DNA of 64,000 nt, from the NCBI GenBank assembly GCA_025677815.1, contig JAIXMP010000015.1:434001-498000 (forward strand). Reading direction: 5' to 3'. Of this stretch, positions 25,412-37,004 are shown one piece after another. A program made the translations under genes and the position numbers. A model generated the notes under the pieces. It was not told where the DNA came from, did no database searches, and saw only the letters and a program-made list of their open reading frames with translations. Numbering within the stretch: position 1 is the stretch's first letter; each line of letters starts with the position of its first letter. The stretch is from Phascolomyces articulosus (lineage: Eukaryota > Mucoromycota > Mucoromycetes > Mucorales > Lichtheimiaceae).

Positions 25412-26432
25412 CGGCTAGCCTGCTGGGCCAAGCAGACAACCTTGGCTTCAAGAGAACAACTCTCCAGAAATAAAGGCAAGGAAAAAGTCTGGAAGCGGGC
25501 TCGACATGATCTGCCTCATACTACAGCCAAAGGAACCGGGACAGACAGAAAATAGATTGCACACCTCCAGCCTTCGGATTCCAGCGTGAGGGGCACCAGT
25601 GATCCTTGTAGCATAAACAGCCGACGCAGGACAAGATGCAAAATGGAGAACATTCGTGGCCACCTCACAAGAATACGTTTTCTTCTTTCTCCACCAAGTA
25701 ATACATATGACCAGATGATAATAGGAATCAACGCCAAAGAACAAGACACCAATTGGTATGTATATGAAATACCAAAAAGATATCAAACGAATTGACTGGA
25801 TATCAAGGTAGGCCCATCGTCATATCTAAAATAACAATTCCATTTTCCCAGTTGGAAAAATGGAATTGTTATCACCGTTAAGACAATAAAATATATAACA
25901 GTTAGCAATGTCGCTTACAAATAAAATAATTATCCATTCACCCATCTATTTTTTTCTATTACATTCTATTTGTCAAAAAAAAGAACACAATAAACTTTCC
26001 AAACATATATAATCCATATCCACTTGTTTTCGTCGTCAAAATCCATCAATAACTTTTTGATATCTCATATACATACCAAAAGGTTCTTGTTCCTTGACGC
26101 GATCCTACTACCACCCAGCATATCCATTACCTAGTGAAGAAAGAAAAAAACGTATTCCTGTGAAATGACCTCAAATGCACCCCATCTCACACCCCATCCC
26201 ACGCCAACCACTTACACTACAAGAACCACCGGCGCCACACCCACGCCAGAACCCAAAAGCCGAAGATGCACAACCTATATCCTGCCTGTCCCGAATCCCT
26301 TCGACCATAGCATGGAACAAACCATGCCAAATCCAACTCCCAGACTCCTCCCTTACCTTTATTCCTGAAGAGCTGCTCCCCATCCACCAAAGTTGCCTAC
26401 TTGACCCAGGATTGGTGGCTCTTCTAGCCACC
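25412..26432 (-). repeat. Long imperfect hairpin (about 400-nt arms) in copy A
   Basis: Arms at 26432-26030 and 25805-25412 are inverted repeats of each other, with an inner 16-bp perfect stem (25831-25846 with 25857-25872, 10-nt loop) near the apex. The arms differ mainly by G/A and C/T changes of one polarity. In minus-strand RNA nearly all these become G.U pairs. In plus-strand RNA they would be A.C mismatches. This gives the direction in which a paired RNA could form, and it is the same direction as the 87-codon ORF. Confidence 0.8.
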
Positions 26433-27446
26433 CCTATAAATCAAATAAAATTGATCGAATCAGGATGATGTTTTATACAATGTATAATAAATTGGTTACA
26501 AATATATATATATATATTTATAAAAGAAACTTACCACATGGCCCGCAGGCCATGAACTACGCCGTCATGGATGACGGCGAATCTATGGCTCTTCTAGCCA
26601 CACTATGAATAGAATATAAATGATTGAATCAGCATGATAGTTATGAAAAAATAAATTCGTGGTAGATATATAAAAAAAACTTACATTATGGCGCAAGGAC
26701 CATTACCTACGCCGTAAAAGGAACGGCGGAGAAAAACTCAAACAAAACTGGCCAAGTAACGAACCTATAGATAGATATTTACAAATGGATAAAGAGCTAT
26801 TAATAACAATATCATGAAAGAATATATGCAATTTATAATTGATAGTTAACATACCTCTATTGGCAAAACGGCCATGTCTATAGGTCAAAATCTAAAAACT
26901 AACAAAAAACAAAAACAAAAACAAAAATCTACAAGAAATGGTGAGTAAACTTGCTGTGAATAATAAATGAAAGCGAAAGAAATAATCGTTTGTCAATTGT
27001 TACTTACCTATAATGGGTATCTAACAAAACTGCGGGTATAAAAAGAGGTATAAGAAGAAGGGTATCAAAATAAATGAGAAAAATAAATAAGATCCTATTA
27101 TTATTATTATAAAGAAGAGTATGTTAGTTTTCATGCATTGCAATTAAACGATGAATGAATGACCTAAAAGATAAAACTACTTACCAATAAAATATATAAA
27201 AAAAGTACTAAAATATATGATTCTTTGTTTTTTGTTATTTTTTGTTAGTTTTTTGAATTTTGACATGTTTTTGAGGATAGTGTTTGGGTTTTTTAAAGTT
27301 TTCTGGTTGTAATGAAAGGAAAAGCAAGAAAACAGAAACAGAAAAAGAAAAACCCTTTTCATTAATAAAAAAATGAGTCAATAAATAATTATCAAACACG
27401 TTCTTGAGACTTAATTTTGGAAAGGAAAGAAAAAGATTGCATACAG

Positions 27447-27710
27447 CTACCAATTGTTGTGAACAGCGTCAACAACGTCCATGTCCCAAGCGGAAGCACG
27501 AACTGACAAACGACTGAAGCGCATTTGAAGCACAAATTGTTCTCCAAGTTGAATTTGTTGTTGTTGCTGGCGGTAGTAAAGGTAGAGGTCATAGGTGTCA
27601 GAATGGTAGGATTCGTAGTTGTAATGTCGTTGTTGTTGCGGTTGCGGCTGTGGTGGTGTGAATGAGGAGGGAGGAGAAGGAGGAAGAGCGGCAACTTTTG
27701 CCATGCTCAT
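27447..27710 (-). CDS. 87-aa Pro/Gln/Tyr-rich ORF in copy A
   Basis: Unrecognised. The ORF begins MSMAKVAALPPSPPSSFTPP, continues with a Gln/Tyr-rich middle (QPQPQQQRHYNYESYHSD; YYRQQQQQIQLGEQ), then a more ordinary end (FVLQMRFSRLSVRASAWDMD, then VVDAVHNNW) and a TAG stop. The protein and, as far as I can read, the DNA are identical in copy B (54413-54676). The final codons overlap a donor-like GTAGCT, so the ORF might continue by splicing. Low complexity makes it hard to call real. Exact conservation in two copies with diverged flanks argues for recent conversion or constraint. Confidence 0.45.
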   Translation of the reverse strand: MSMAKVAALPPSPPSSFTPPQPQPQQQRHYNYESYHSDTYDLYLYYRQQQQQIQLGEQFVLQMRFSRLSVRASAWDMDVVDAVHNNW

Positions 27711-28620
27711 GATTAATTCTTCAATGTTGCATGGGGTAACTTCTTTTTTTTACACTTGCTGCCGTAGCAACCACATCGTAATCAAAGTACTTGCTATTCT
27801 TGATTTTGTTATAAACAAAATACATTAATGGCCACAAAATGAGCCAGAGAAAAAACTGTTTCATTTGGGCTGTAACATAAAAGCAACAAAAGTTACAAAG
27901 GCAATATATATTTGTAGATGCAGATCAAGGGTTTTGAACGCTGAAATTATGGAAGAAAAAAAAATAGTTTGCAACTCATGATTTAATTTATTACCCAGAG
28001 AACTGGAAATTTTCTCACTACAGACATATACACACATACCACACTAATATTCATACATAGACCATAAAAATAAAAGTAATTGCTTTATTATTGTATGTAT
28101 ACTTCTATAATAATTATGTTTCTATAGGTAACAACTATTTCCATAACAACTGTCCCTGAATTCCTAGCTGTATGAAATCATTGTTTATTTTTTACGTGTT
28201 GTCAGCTTTGAGCACCAGTTGTGGCCACAATGTTTCAGAGTTGCATTGTATGTGGCGTTTGTGGTGCCGAGACATTCTTTTTCAGGGGACACTTTTTCTC
28301 TCACCTTATTTTTTTACATACATTAAAAAGAAAACGTATTGGCAATCAGCCAACGCCATAAACCAATCAAATAAGTGAATCTTTATTATGGTTATTTTTA
28401 TACTATTTTGTGGTAATCTCAAGATAGGTAGTAATTAAGTTATACTTGAAACGATGACGCTCTCAATCACCTGAAGATGGTCGATTCGACTGATTTCAAT
28501 TTTATCTTACAAGAATCCTCAAAGAAACAATTGGTGTTATCCAAGTAAATTCAGAGTAGGGTTCAATGGATTATTTGTAGGTATAGAAACCCAAATACGT
28601 ACCATTTATAAGATCTTATT

Positions 28621-30018
28621 TTGCAGATATATCATTTGTCCACCACATTTAGGATTCTATTTGTTAGACGACGCTTTTTTCGTTAAATAAATTTCTTGTA
28701 TTGAAAACTCGTTCCTCAGTAATAACAATGTCATATAGTATACAAAGTCTAAAGAAGCGAGTTTCGATTTTTTCCAGGAAACAAAGATGCACATGAATGT
28801 CTCTATCAGATGTTTTCCAATTATTAACTAATAATAGCAAGAATACGCGATAAGAAAGAGGAACTATATTACTTCATATACCTATGTATATTATTCTGTT
28901 TCTCTCAAACTGCATATTATTTCCAATAATATTTATTTAAATGAATAAAAATACCACATTCAAAATAACAGTTTTATTAACCACAGGCGCTTTTTGTTTG
29001 GATTTCAACTTTTATTATTTTAAAAATACAGGCAAATATTACTGGTAATTACACTTTTATTTTTATTTTTTCAAACCTTACTATAATATCTGATTCTCGC
29101 TTACATGCTTTATTATTGTTTCATCAATTTGTTATGGTTATACGCAAAAATAGTGGGTAACATCTACTGTATATTTATACCATGAAACATGTTTTTGCCT
29201 CATCTGTGGCTCTTGTGAATTCAATCTGTTAAATCTTTGTTTTCATTTTTTGTTCTGCGCAAAAATCATTTTTATCCAAGCATATGCAACATAAAAGTAT
29301 AAATAGTAGGAACAGAGGGTATATAGATGCATGAATTAATACAGTTTTTCTTTCTTTTCTCGTTTATATACACACTCTATCAATAGCAAGGAGCTGCTCT
29401 CTCAGGGAAAGTTTCTCATGTGCATCAGGGTGTGTGAGCGAGTAAATTGTTATATTTTTGGAAGCCAGATTGAAGATTACTTCATTGGCTGGTAGCTTTC
29501 TCTTTTATACATAATTAACTTCTATTCTCTGATGCCTTCTTATTCTTATTCTTGTTTCTTGATACATTCTTCTCTTTTTTTGCCATTTTTCTTCTTGGTA
29601 AACATACAGGCATAGTATTGAGGGCACGTGCAGTGATACTGGGAATACTTTCCACCATTTCTGCATATATATTGCCACCACTAAGTACTGTATAAAAGTG
29701 GTTGAGCATTTTATTTATACATTATCAATCTTTACTCTTGATGTTGAGATTGAGAGAATATCAGAATGATAGAAACGTTCAGCATCTCGAAGAGTATTTG
29801 CTTCATCTGGGAAAACCCCCGTAAAGGACATACATTTGTGACATTATGGTTTTGTCGTGCTTAGTCGTATTGATGAGGAAATGAAGGAAAGGAGGCATTG
29901 GTGTTATTGAGCAATATATCATGCCTAGAGAGGTAATTTCATTTTGTACAAATTTTACAAGATTGATAGAAACGTGAACAGTAGAAAAAATAATGTGGAG
30001 AATGGTTTTATTATAGCA
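28621..30018. other. Unique AT-rich interval before the transposon
   Basis: No complete gene. A minus-strand stretch at 29709-29515 reads protein-like with a basic end (ARALNTMPVCLPRRKMAKK...NKNKKASENRS). Another at about 29950-29803 reads MIYCSITPMPPFLHFLINT. Neither has a recognisable domain. They could be 3' exons of a small gene that was disrupted when the transposon inserted at 30018/30019, but splice support is weak. Confidence 0.35.
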
Positions 30019-30085
30019 CACCATAAAAAATGTTTTGGCCGAATTTTGGCCGACAGAAGTGTTTTCTGCCAAATTCGGCCAAAAG
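30019..30085 (+). repeat. Left transposon terminus with subterminal palindrome
   Basis: It starts CACCATAAAAAA. TTTTGGCCGAATTTTGGC at 30033-30050 is followed 17 nt later by its inverse GCCAAATTCGGCCAAAA (30069-30085), giving a strong hairpin with one base indel. The same motif occurs at the right end. Clustered inverted subterminal motifs are typical transposase binding sites in CACTA-like elements. Confidence 0.7.
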
Positions 30086-30653
30086 TTACGTAGTACAAAG
30101 CGCTTCTCTAACTCATGGTTGTACGTTACATTGAAGTGTATTTGACGTTGATGAGTGTTTATATCAAGATGTATTTTTCATTGTTTTTTATCCATTATAA
30201 CTGATGTAATAAATAACGATAATACCAGGGTGACAATAACAAATAGAGAGTAATATAAACTGTATAATAACCGAAGCTCATTTATGACGCATTTACTTTT
30301 AATTGGAAGATTCGTAATAAAAAATAATTTTATTAAATAAAAAAATGAGGAATGAAAATAAAAAAAAATAGGTCTATCACTAGCTAAGAGAAAATAATAT
30401 TCATATCTATGAAAAACCAACATCAAAAAAATATATAAGGAGTGTATACTTTTATTAATTAATTTATATAAATTAGAATGTGCTTTTATATTTAGAATAG
30501 ATATTATAAACAATATATATTAACAATAAATGAGTATGGTCACTTACACTATTGTTCCATGCTAGAGAGAGAAGAAAAGAATTAGTGAGGTTGCAGTTAG
30601 AAAAAAATAGATAATATGATGTTGATATAAGAATTTTGTTTTAAAAAAAACAC

Positions 30654-31355
30654 TTACTCCTCGGCGTCATCTCTTTTTCGTTTTTTTTGTGCATCATTTA
30701 CGTTTTCCATCTTAAACGCAACATTGTATTTGCGATCCAATCGCCCTTGCACAAATCAAAGGGGACTGGAAGCGACTGCTCTTCTACTTCTTTCTTCAGT
30801 TCAGAGAGCAAAGAAGCTCTGAGAGCACCATGGCTTGGATGTGTCCATGGCAGTTTCAATTTGATGGTGTCGTGCAGTAGGAGGGTCTCTTCCCTTACAA
30901 TGAGACGTTCAGTCGTGGCATCCTGAAAATTCCAGCGTTTTTGCCTTCTTTGTCATTTCTGGATGCAGATCTGAGAGCCTTTTTGACTGCAGATCTGTCC
31001 TTAACCTTGGGGTTAATGAAATCCTCGGTGGGAGTTTCATAATCATCAGCAGGTGTTTGGCGGGGAAGAGTAACGAGAGTGGTTACGTTGTCGAGCTGTA
31101 CCATATAAAAGTAAAATGTATGATTAACGAACATAATCATAACTTCTCCAATCCAAAAGAAAAAAAAATCTTTTCATTGAGAGTTATCATGTAATTCATG
31201 ATGTCCTCGCCCTGTTGTTTGAGTGCAACTTGTGCATTCTCGATACGATGCACTCTTGTTTTCAGATCTTCAAAATCATTGCTATTAATTGACATTTCTC
31301 TCTCGAGATCAAGAGTAGCATTCATGAAACGAGTATAGCTGAGATTGTCGTTCAT
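30654..31355 (-). pseudogene. Transposon accessory protein, probably frameshifted
   Basis: The minus-strand reading starts MNDNLSYTRFMNATLDLERE and contains a predicted coiled coil (NDFEDLKTRVHRIENAQVAL, then KQQGEDIMN). After an apparent intron it continues LDNVTTLVTLPRQTPADDYE and ends with KLPWTHPSHGALRASLLSEL and a basic tail DAQKKRKRDDAEE that looks nuclear-localising. The frame changes near 30935 at an A-run (NDKEGK into FQDATTERLIVREE) and perhaps again near 30700, so at least one frameshift or a missed small intron is present. Its place inside the element suggests a DNA-binding or accessory protein. I do not know the family. Confidence 0.5.
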
Positions 31356-31517
31356 TGTAAAGGAAAGTAAAAGAAAGAAAAGGAGGAAAATAAAAACAGA
31401 GGTTACCCTGTCATATTGTAAAAAAAAAGTAACAGTGAGAAGTTAAAAACGAAAAATACATAGTTTGAGTAACACTGCCTTCTTTACTTACCTTCATTGT
31501 CTCCAAGTCTTTCAAAC

Positions 31518-34500
31518 ATGGGCAAACGTTATAAAACTTGTGAGCATTGTGGAGATTATTCCATTGAAAACAATGAATATACTCTACACGAATTAACATG
31601 CGAAAAAAATGACAACGCCATTACGATGGAGGAAGCAAAAACCAAGTTGTTAAAAGGAAGAAATAAACGGCCTAGAACGAGTGCGCGTCTTGCGGCTCAA
31701 CAAAGGCAGCAGGAAAACCCAAACAATGATGGTTAGATATAATTGTTGGTCTACTTCGTTCTATATGTTATTACAAAAAAAAAAAAAAAAAACTAAGTGT
31801 TTAAAATAGATTTTGATTCCATTGAATACGACAATGGCGAAGAAGGTAGTTGGAGAAAAAAAAGGAACGAAATTTACAAATTTTTTAATTTCGCATTTTT
31901 TTAGATGGTGTTTATGTTGACTACCTTGTAGTTTCTCATTTTTCCCGGACACGTGATCAGCGAAAGATGAAAAACATTAGATTTTCAATTTCTGATAAAT
32001 TAGTTCCCGAAAAAAATAGTAACCTGAAAGAAAAAGTATTTTGAAAATATCATTTTTATTACTATTATTATCAAGATGAATGCTATCACGACCAACACCC
32101 AAGCCGCCAAACGTTACTCTGATTGTAATTGTACCCTCTTCCCTTCCTATCGTTATTCCCAATTTAAAAGAAGAAGATGAAGTAGAAGTAAGAGAAGAAT
32201 GGCAAGCGCAATAGATGCAAAGGAGCGTATAATGAAGTTACGTCGAGCCTTTGATGCTGCATATGATAATTATCGTAGCACAGTAGTACTTCAGCAACAA
32301 GAAGTCTTTAATGGTGTTGTTAATCGTGATAATCATGTTGACAACTATCTTAATGTTGTTCGCCAATATCGTAATCGACTAACATGAGACAGAACTTGGC
32401 AAGATGATCATCCTTATTTATGTTACCTCTAAAACTTTTTTATATTTCACTCCCTCTTTTTCTTTTCTATACTTATATTTCCTTTCATCCTTTTTTGTAA
32501 TACTCTTTCTTTTATATATTTATATTATATATTTTGACATTTTGATATTTTTTTCGAAAAATATATGGCGGGGAAATTCAATTTCAGGTCACGTGTCCGG
32601 GAAAAATGAGAAACGGCACGGCCACGTTGTTTATGTTCAACCCGAAAATTCAACCTGTATGCCGACCTCTGAAACAGTACCTGTGATGGAGACTCCTCCT
32701 ACATTTTTTGGCCCACCTCTTTCATTAATATCCCATCTGTCGAACGTGATCAAACCTACCAGGAAAAAATGAGCATCGAATTCTACAAACTTGCAAAGGA
32801 ACATAACTTTAGTAATGTTGCCTATGATAAAGTTGTTAGATTTTTTTCTGAATATATTAAAAACGAAAAATTCGGTAAATTATATTTTTTAGGCAGAGAT
32901 TATGCATACGAAGTTTAATTTTACACAAGTACATTAAAAGACTATATATTCAAAAAAAACATATAGAGAATAAGCCAATATTATTGCAATATCATGCAGA
33001 AAAAAATGATTGCTCTCTATCCGGTAAACCCAGAAAAATACGATATTTTGCAAGAAAAGGTGTGGATTGTTTCACGATAGCAAAGTAGAGGGATGTTCTG
33101 TCTGTGACGAAACTCGTGGCGAAAAACAACATCAACTCTCTTATTTTTCCGTTGGAAAGCAGCTTGCTGTACTTTTATCCAACAAATCATCCCGTTCTAT
33201 GCTTGTTCCTAAAACTAAACGCGAAAACACTGAAAACCCTCATATGTTGGAAGATGTATGGGATGGGAGTGTATACCAAGAAGCAAAAAACACATTATTT
33301 AAAGATGATCTTTCTCTCTGTCTTGGATTTCAACAAGGCGCCTTTTGTCCTTTCAATAGAGGAGATGGCAGTTTCACACTCGCAAACTCACTTATAATGA
33401 ATCTCCCAAGTTTTGAAAGGTATATTTTCAATGACATCAAAAAGAGTTGGTTTTTTTATTTTATTTTCAATATGTATATGTTGATACGATTGGTGTTTTA
33501 AAATGTGATTTTACATATATACTTTTAGATATAAAATATCATCAATGGTCCAGCCCTTTATCATTCCAGTCAAACCAGCAAAGGGTAGATTGGACAATTT
33601 CTTTGACCCTTTATACAAGGAGTTAGACATGCTCCAAAAATACGGCGTTGATGTGTCATGTGCTGATGGCACTTTTCTTCATTTCAGAGTTCATGTAATG
33701 TTCATGACTGGTGATGTTGTTGGTGTACAAGAACTAATTCATCACAAAACGTTCTGTTCTCAATTTGGTTGCCACATGTGTTACATTGAACCTGAAAGCC
33801 ATGAAAGTAGACAAGGGCTTGGGATGACCAAGTGTTTTCTTGGGAATCAAGATGGGGTTTATGAATTACGTGACAAGATCGAGTTTACAGACGAAGCATT
33901 TGAGGAAAACTCAACAGTTCTGGTACACATAATATTTTAATTCTAAAAAAAATTGAACTTTACATGCCTTTTATCGACCGGTGTAGTAACACGTAGTATA
34001 TATTTTAATTACGTATGTGATATACATAGAAACGTGGTATTACAGCACCAACACCATTGTCAGAGCTTTATCTTTACCACGGATTCAGCTTTACTGAACT
34101 TGATTCATTGCACTTATTTGGATCAAATGTTGGAAAGCATGTTTGGGAGATGGTTGCCTCAACTTTTCGTAACTCATCAATTCCATTTAAGCTTACACCA
34201 ACAAGAAGTGGGTATATTGGAAAAGCAATCGAAGATTCAGCCCCTTTGATCCCGAGTTCTATCTTTCATGGAACATTCCGAGGTATATTATATCCTTTGA
34301 TATCTATACATAAAATTGAACTGAGTTGAACCAATAACCAATGAATATTACTCATTTAGATATACACAAGAAAACTGGTAACATGCGTAGCATTGATTGG
34401 ATTTTGATGATGCTGTACATCATTCCTTTGTAATCAAATCATAGGGCAGTACGGTGACGAAGGAAAGAAGCACGTAAAACCTTTAATTGCATTGGCCAAG

Positions 34501-34560
34501 GGTTGTGCAATGTCATTGTCTTGGTACATCGAACTGGACGATATCAAAGAAATTGAACGG
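31518..34560 (+). pseudogene. N-terminal and central part of a Tnp2-like transposase
   Basis: The first exon encodes a zinc-finger-like start (KTCEHCGDYSIENNEYTLHE, then LTC). After a region disturbed by an internal inverted-repeat segment, the plus strand reads MSIEFYKLAKEHNFSNVAYD, then DETRGEKQHQLSYFSVGKQL, DVWDGSVYQE, and the Tnp2 core: FNRGDGSFTLANSLIMNLP, IIPVKPAKGRLDNFFDPLYK, DGTFLHFRVHVMFMTGDVVG and CHMCYIEPESHESRQG. It ends with LDSLHLFGSNVGKHVWEM and GCAMSLSWYIELDDIKEI near 34560. Several joins look like normal introns, but other segments need frame changes. The C-terminal part is absent on this strand downstream and is found inverted at 34588-35800. Confidence 0.7.
31931..32614. 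repeat. Nested segment bounded by 26-bp perfect inverted repeats
   Basis: Position 31931-31956 (beginning GTTTCTCATTTTTCCC and ending ACACGTGA) is repeated exactly in inverse at 32589-32614. The 684-bp segment between them contains a 62-codon ORF at 32199-32387 (MASAIDAKERIMKLRRAFDA...). No clear target duplication was seen. It looks like a small non-autonomous element inserted in the transposase gene, or an internal duplication. Confidence 0.6.
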
Positions 34561-34587
34561 TGCGAATAGGCTTTTATATATTACGTA

Positions 34588-35800
34588 TTAGATACCAGCA
34601 TGGGTATCAATGTTATCACAGTCAACAACATAATATTTTCTGGTTCCTTCATTACCGATGGAATGCGAACCATAAGGACACCCACTATTTGGATTCGGCT
34701 TCCCTTCCAGAAGTCGTACCAAGCAAAGCAATTCTTCCGTACCTAAAGTCAATGTAAAAATAATACAAAGATCAGATTCGATATTGACTACCAAAAAAAA
34801 CATTTTTATAGTGTATTAACGTCTTCAAATCTATGAGCAAAGAATAAAAGAATTTCACCAAAGTAAACCTTCCATGTTGCATTCGACTTGTTTTTGTTTT
34901 TTTGCATATTTATCAACTGGTATGCTCAGTTTTACAAAATGGCAAATCTTTTGTGCCAAACGTTTATGCTTCAAGCTATCATATACAGTACCATTAAAAA
35001 ACATTCGTTTCCCTACTATAATATTTTTAGATAAGTCCTGCTTTCTAGGAATATGTTTTTTTTGGGAATTTATCAATGGAACTATCAAAATAGCCCCAAA
35101 ACTCTGGAAGTTCAGGAGTAGCAGTATCGTTAATCTCGTTGTTTATCACTGACCTGACATGATATGTATCATGCCGGCTTGGTTTCACAACTTTACCACC
35201 ATCAGCACTATCACCATTTTTATCATTCAACATGTCATCATTATTACTAATATTGTAATTTTGACCACCCTCACTATTCATGTCAAAAGTATTCGCGTCA
35301 TCATACGAAGCATCTGCATCGGCGATAGATTCTTTCTCATCGCCTGAATCATTGTATACGATACCGAAATACCTACAGGCTTGTAGTCGTAACAATACAT
35401 TTGCAGCATTAACGCCTGGATTTTTTTTCAGTTTAATTAGTCTTTTAATGTGGCCTAGATCGTGATTATATCATCATATAAAAATAAGTTAAATAGCAAA
35501 TATTTCCTTGGATTCTTATTTTATTCGCACATGATATATTATTAATGAACGTATTTACCAATTGCTCGTTCCATACTTGCAGCGGAAACACCAGACAATG
35601 GCCCAAGTCTTCTAATAATTTCGCCAACATGTAAAAGCAAATGCATATTGACAGTGTACATGTTTTTTGGCATAGAAGAAGATCGCATATATTTATGCCA
35701 TGTTTGAAAACATCTAAAAAAAGTGTATGGTTAACAATTTGAGTTATTTTGAAGATGGGTGTTGAGCATGGCATGAGGTCAACCAACTCCTATTATATTT
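34588..35800 (-). pseudogene. C-terminal part of a Tnp2-like transposase, inverted relative to the N-terminal part
   Basis: The minus strand reads VNMHLLLHVGEIIRRLGPLS and GVSAASMERAIGK (35670-35560). An apparent intron follows, then DLGHIKRLIKLKKNPGVNAA, an acidic Asp/Asn/Ser-rich stretch, ELPEFWGYFDSSIDKF, VYFGEILLFFAHRFEDVNTL and finally KYYVVDCDNIDTHAG near 34600. These match the order of blocks expected after the plus-strand part (32-34.5 kb). A frameshift at the T-run near 35055 also breaks it. The two parts meet tail to tail, so an inversion with ends near 34575 and 35830 explains the arrangement. Confidence 0.65.
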
Positions 35801-36065
35801 ATCCAGATATGGTACCAAACAGTGACATCAACTTGGGTGAACTAAATCAAATATAACACGTTTTTTTCAGAAATTTATTTTTTTATTTTTTTATAGACCT
35901 TGTATCCATGTATTTTACCTCTATATCACATAATCTTCCTCACCATGTTACACTTTTTCTTACTTTTACTCCCAAAAAAAAACCCCCTTTCAAAAATACA
36001 TACATTTTTTAGCTCAGCAAAAAAAAAGAGAATAATTATATGTCAATGAAAACAGGTAAAAAATG

Positions 36066-36480
36066 TCTATTCATCAGAAATACGGAGAGGCTGTAATGAG
36101 ACGATCCAAAAAGGCTTTGGATCCCACACTTTTTTCCACCCCTCGTTCTTCCTCCATGCACTGATTTTTTTAAAATTAGTGCCTTCCACATATGAAGACA
36201 TGTAGAAAAGTAAAAACAGGCCATATGGGACGCCATGGCGTGCTACTGCAAACTTGAGACTTGGAAAGGAATATACCAAGTCTTCCTTGCTTATCCATTC
36301 CACGACTCGCCTAAACTCCTAGAAATCCTTATGGTGAACACTTATCCAATGGCGGGAGCGATCATCATTGAGACAGAATCTATCACCGCATGTATGGCGC
36401 ATGTACAATGGGCCCTCTATACTAAATTCCGGTGCATCGTGTTCAGATGGGGGGACACTATATATTCTTTATTCATTAGG
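36066..36480 (-). pseudogene. Uncharacterised coding relic near the right end of the transposon
   Basis: The minus strand reads HDAPEFSIEGPLYMRHTCGD, then DDRSRHWISVHHKDF, an in-frame TAG, then EFRRVVEWISKEDLVYSFPS, KFAVARHGVPYGLFLLFYMS and SAWRKNEGWKKVWDPKPFW. The composition is clearly protein-like and unlike its AT-rich surroundings. No domain was recognised. One stop interrupts it, so it is a relic, or the stop lies in a missed intron. It could be cargo or a second accessory gene of the element. Confidence 0.45.
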
Positions 36481-37004
36481 ATATGCATAAAGAGCAGTAC
36501 TGATATAGATCCTCAATAAAAAAACTATAACTCACATCGTATAAGGAGCATTAATAAAACGGACAAACAAGCAACAAGCTATTTAATAAACCGTAATGAT
36601 AAAAACTAAGAGTAGAAAAAATATAAAAAGTACTTATGTGGTATATATTCCCCTTGCTCGCCCTCATGTAATTCCTTAAGAGTAACGTACCGATGATTGG
36701 CTTCCTCATGTTCGCTGATGTTCCGGTTTATATTCAAGTATATATTTTTAAAAATGAAATAAGTTTGTATGTTCTGAACTTTATCATATTTATTTTATAT
36801 CGAATGGATATTTACCTGTCACTGGCGTCATAATAGGGGTGATGCATTTTATATATAAATAACAAAAGAAAAAGAGAAAACGTCAAAAAAACCATCAACT
36901 ACCTTGGTAAAATACATTGCGGCAGTTGTAACTGTCAAACCGTACTACTGAACATAATAAATACGGTAAGGCACCAAAAGTTTGTATTATGTCAAGTGGA
37001 GTTC

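Larger units (their letters stand above)
24165..28620 (-). repeat. Inverted duplication, copy A (about 4.45 kb)
   Basis: This segment reappears in opposite orientation at 53490-57713. In gene orientation (minus strand) it starts with a moderately conserved upstream region (28620-27720). An 87-codon ORF follows, then alternating exon-like and intron-like blocks with GTAAGT/GTATGT donors and TAG acceptors, the ~1 kb palindrome (26432-25412), a CCACGA-type repeat, and four tail modules (24720-24195). Identity to copy B is complete or nearly so around 26.2-27.7 kb and falls toward both ends. No transposase, LTR, terminal inverted repeat or target duplication was found. It may be a mobile element of unknown type or a duplicated host RNA locus. 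Confidence 0.85.

Noticed and set aside
27177..27453. Overlapping small ORFs (61-72 aa) downstream of the 87-codon ORF in both copies
   Set aside because: They are Lys/Phe-rich translations of A/T-rich intron-like DNA and overlap one another. Identity between copies reflects DNA identity, not protein selection.
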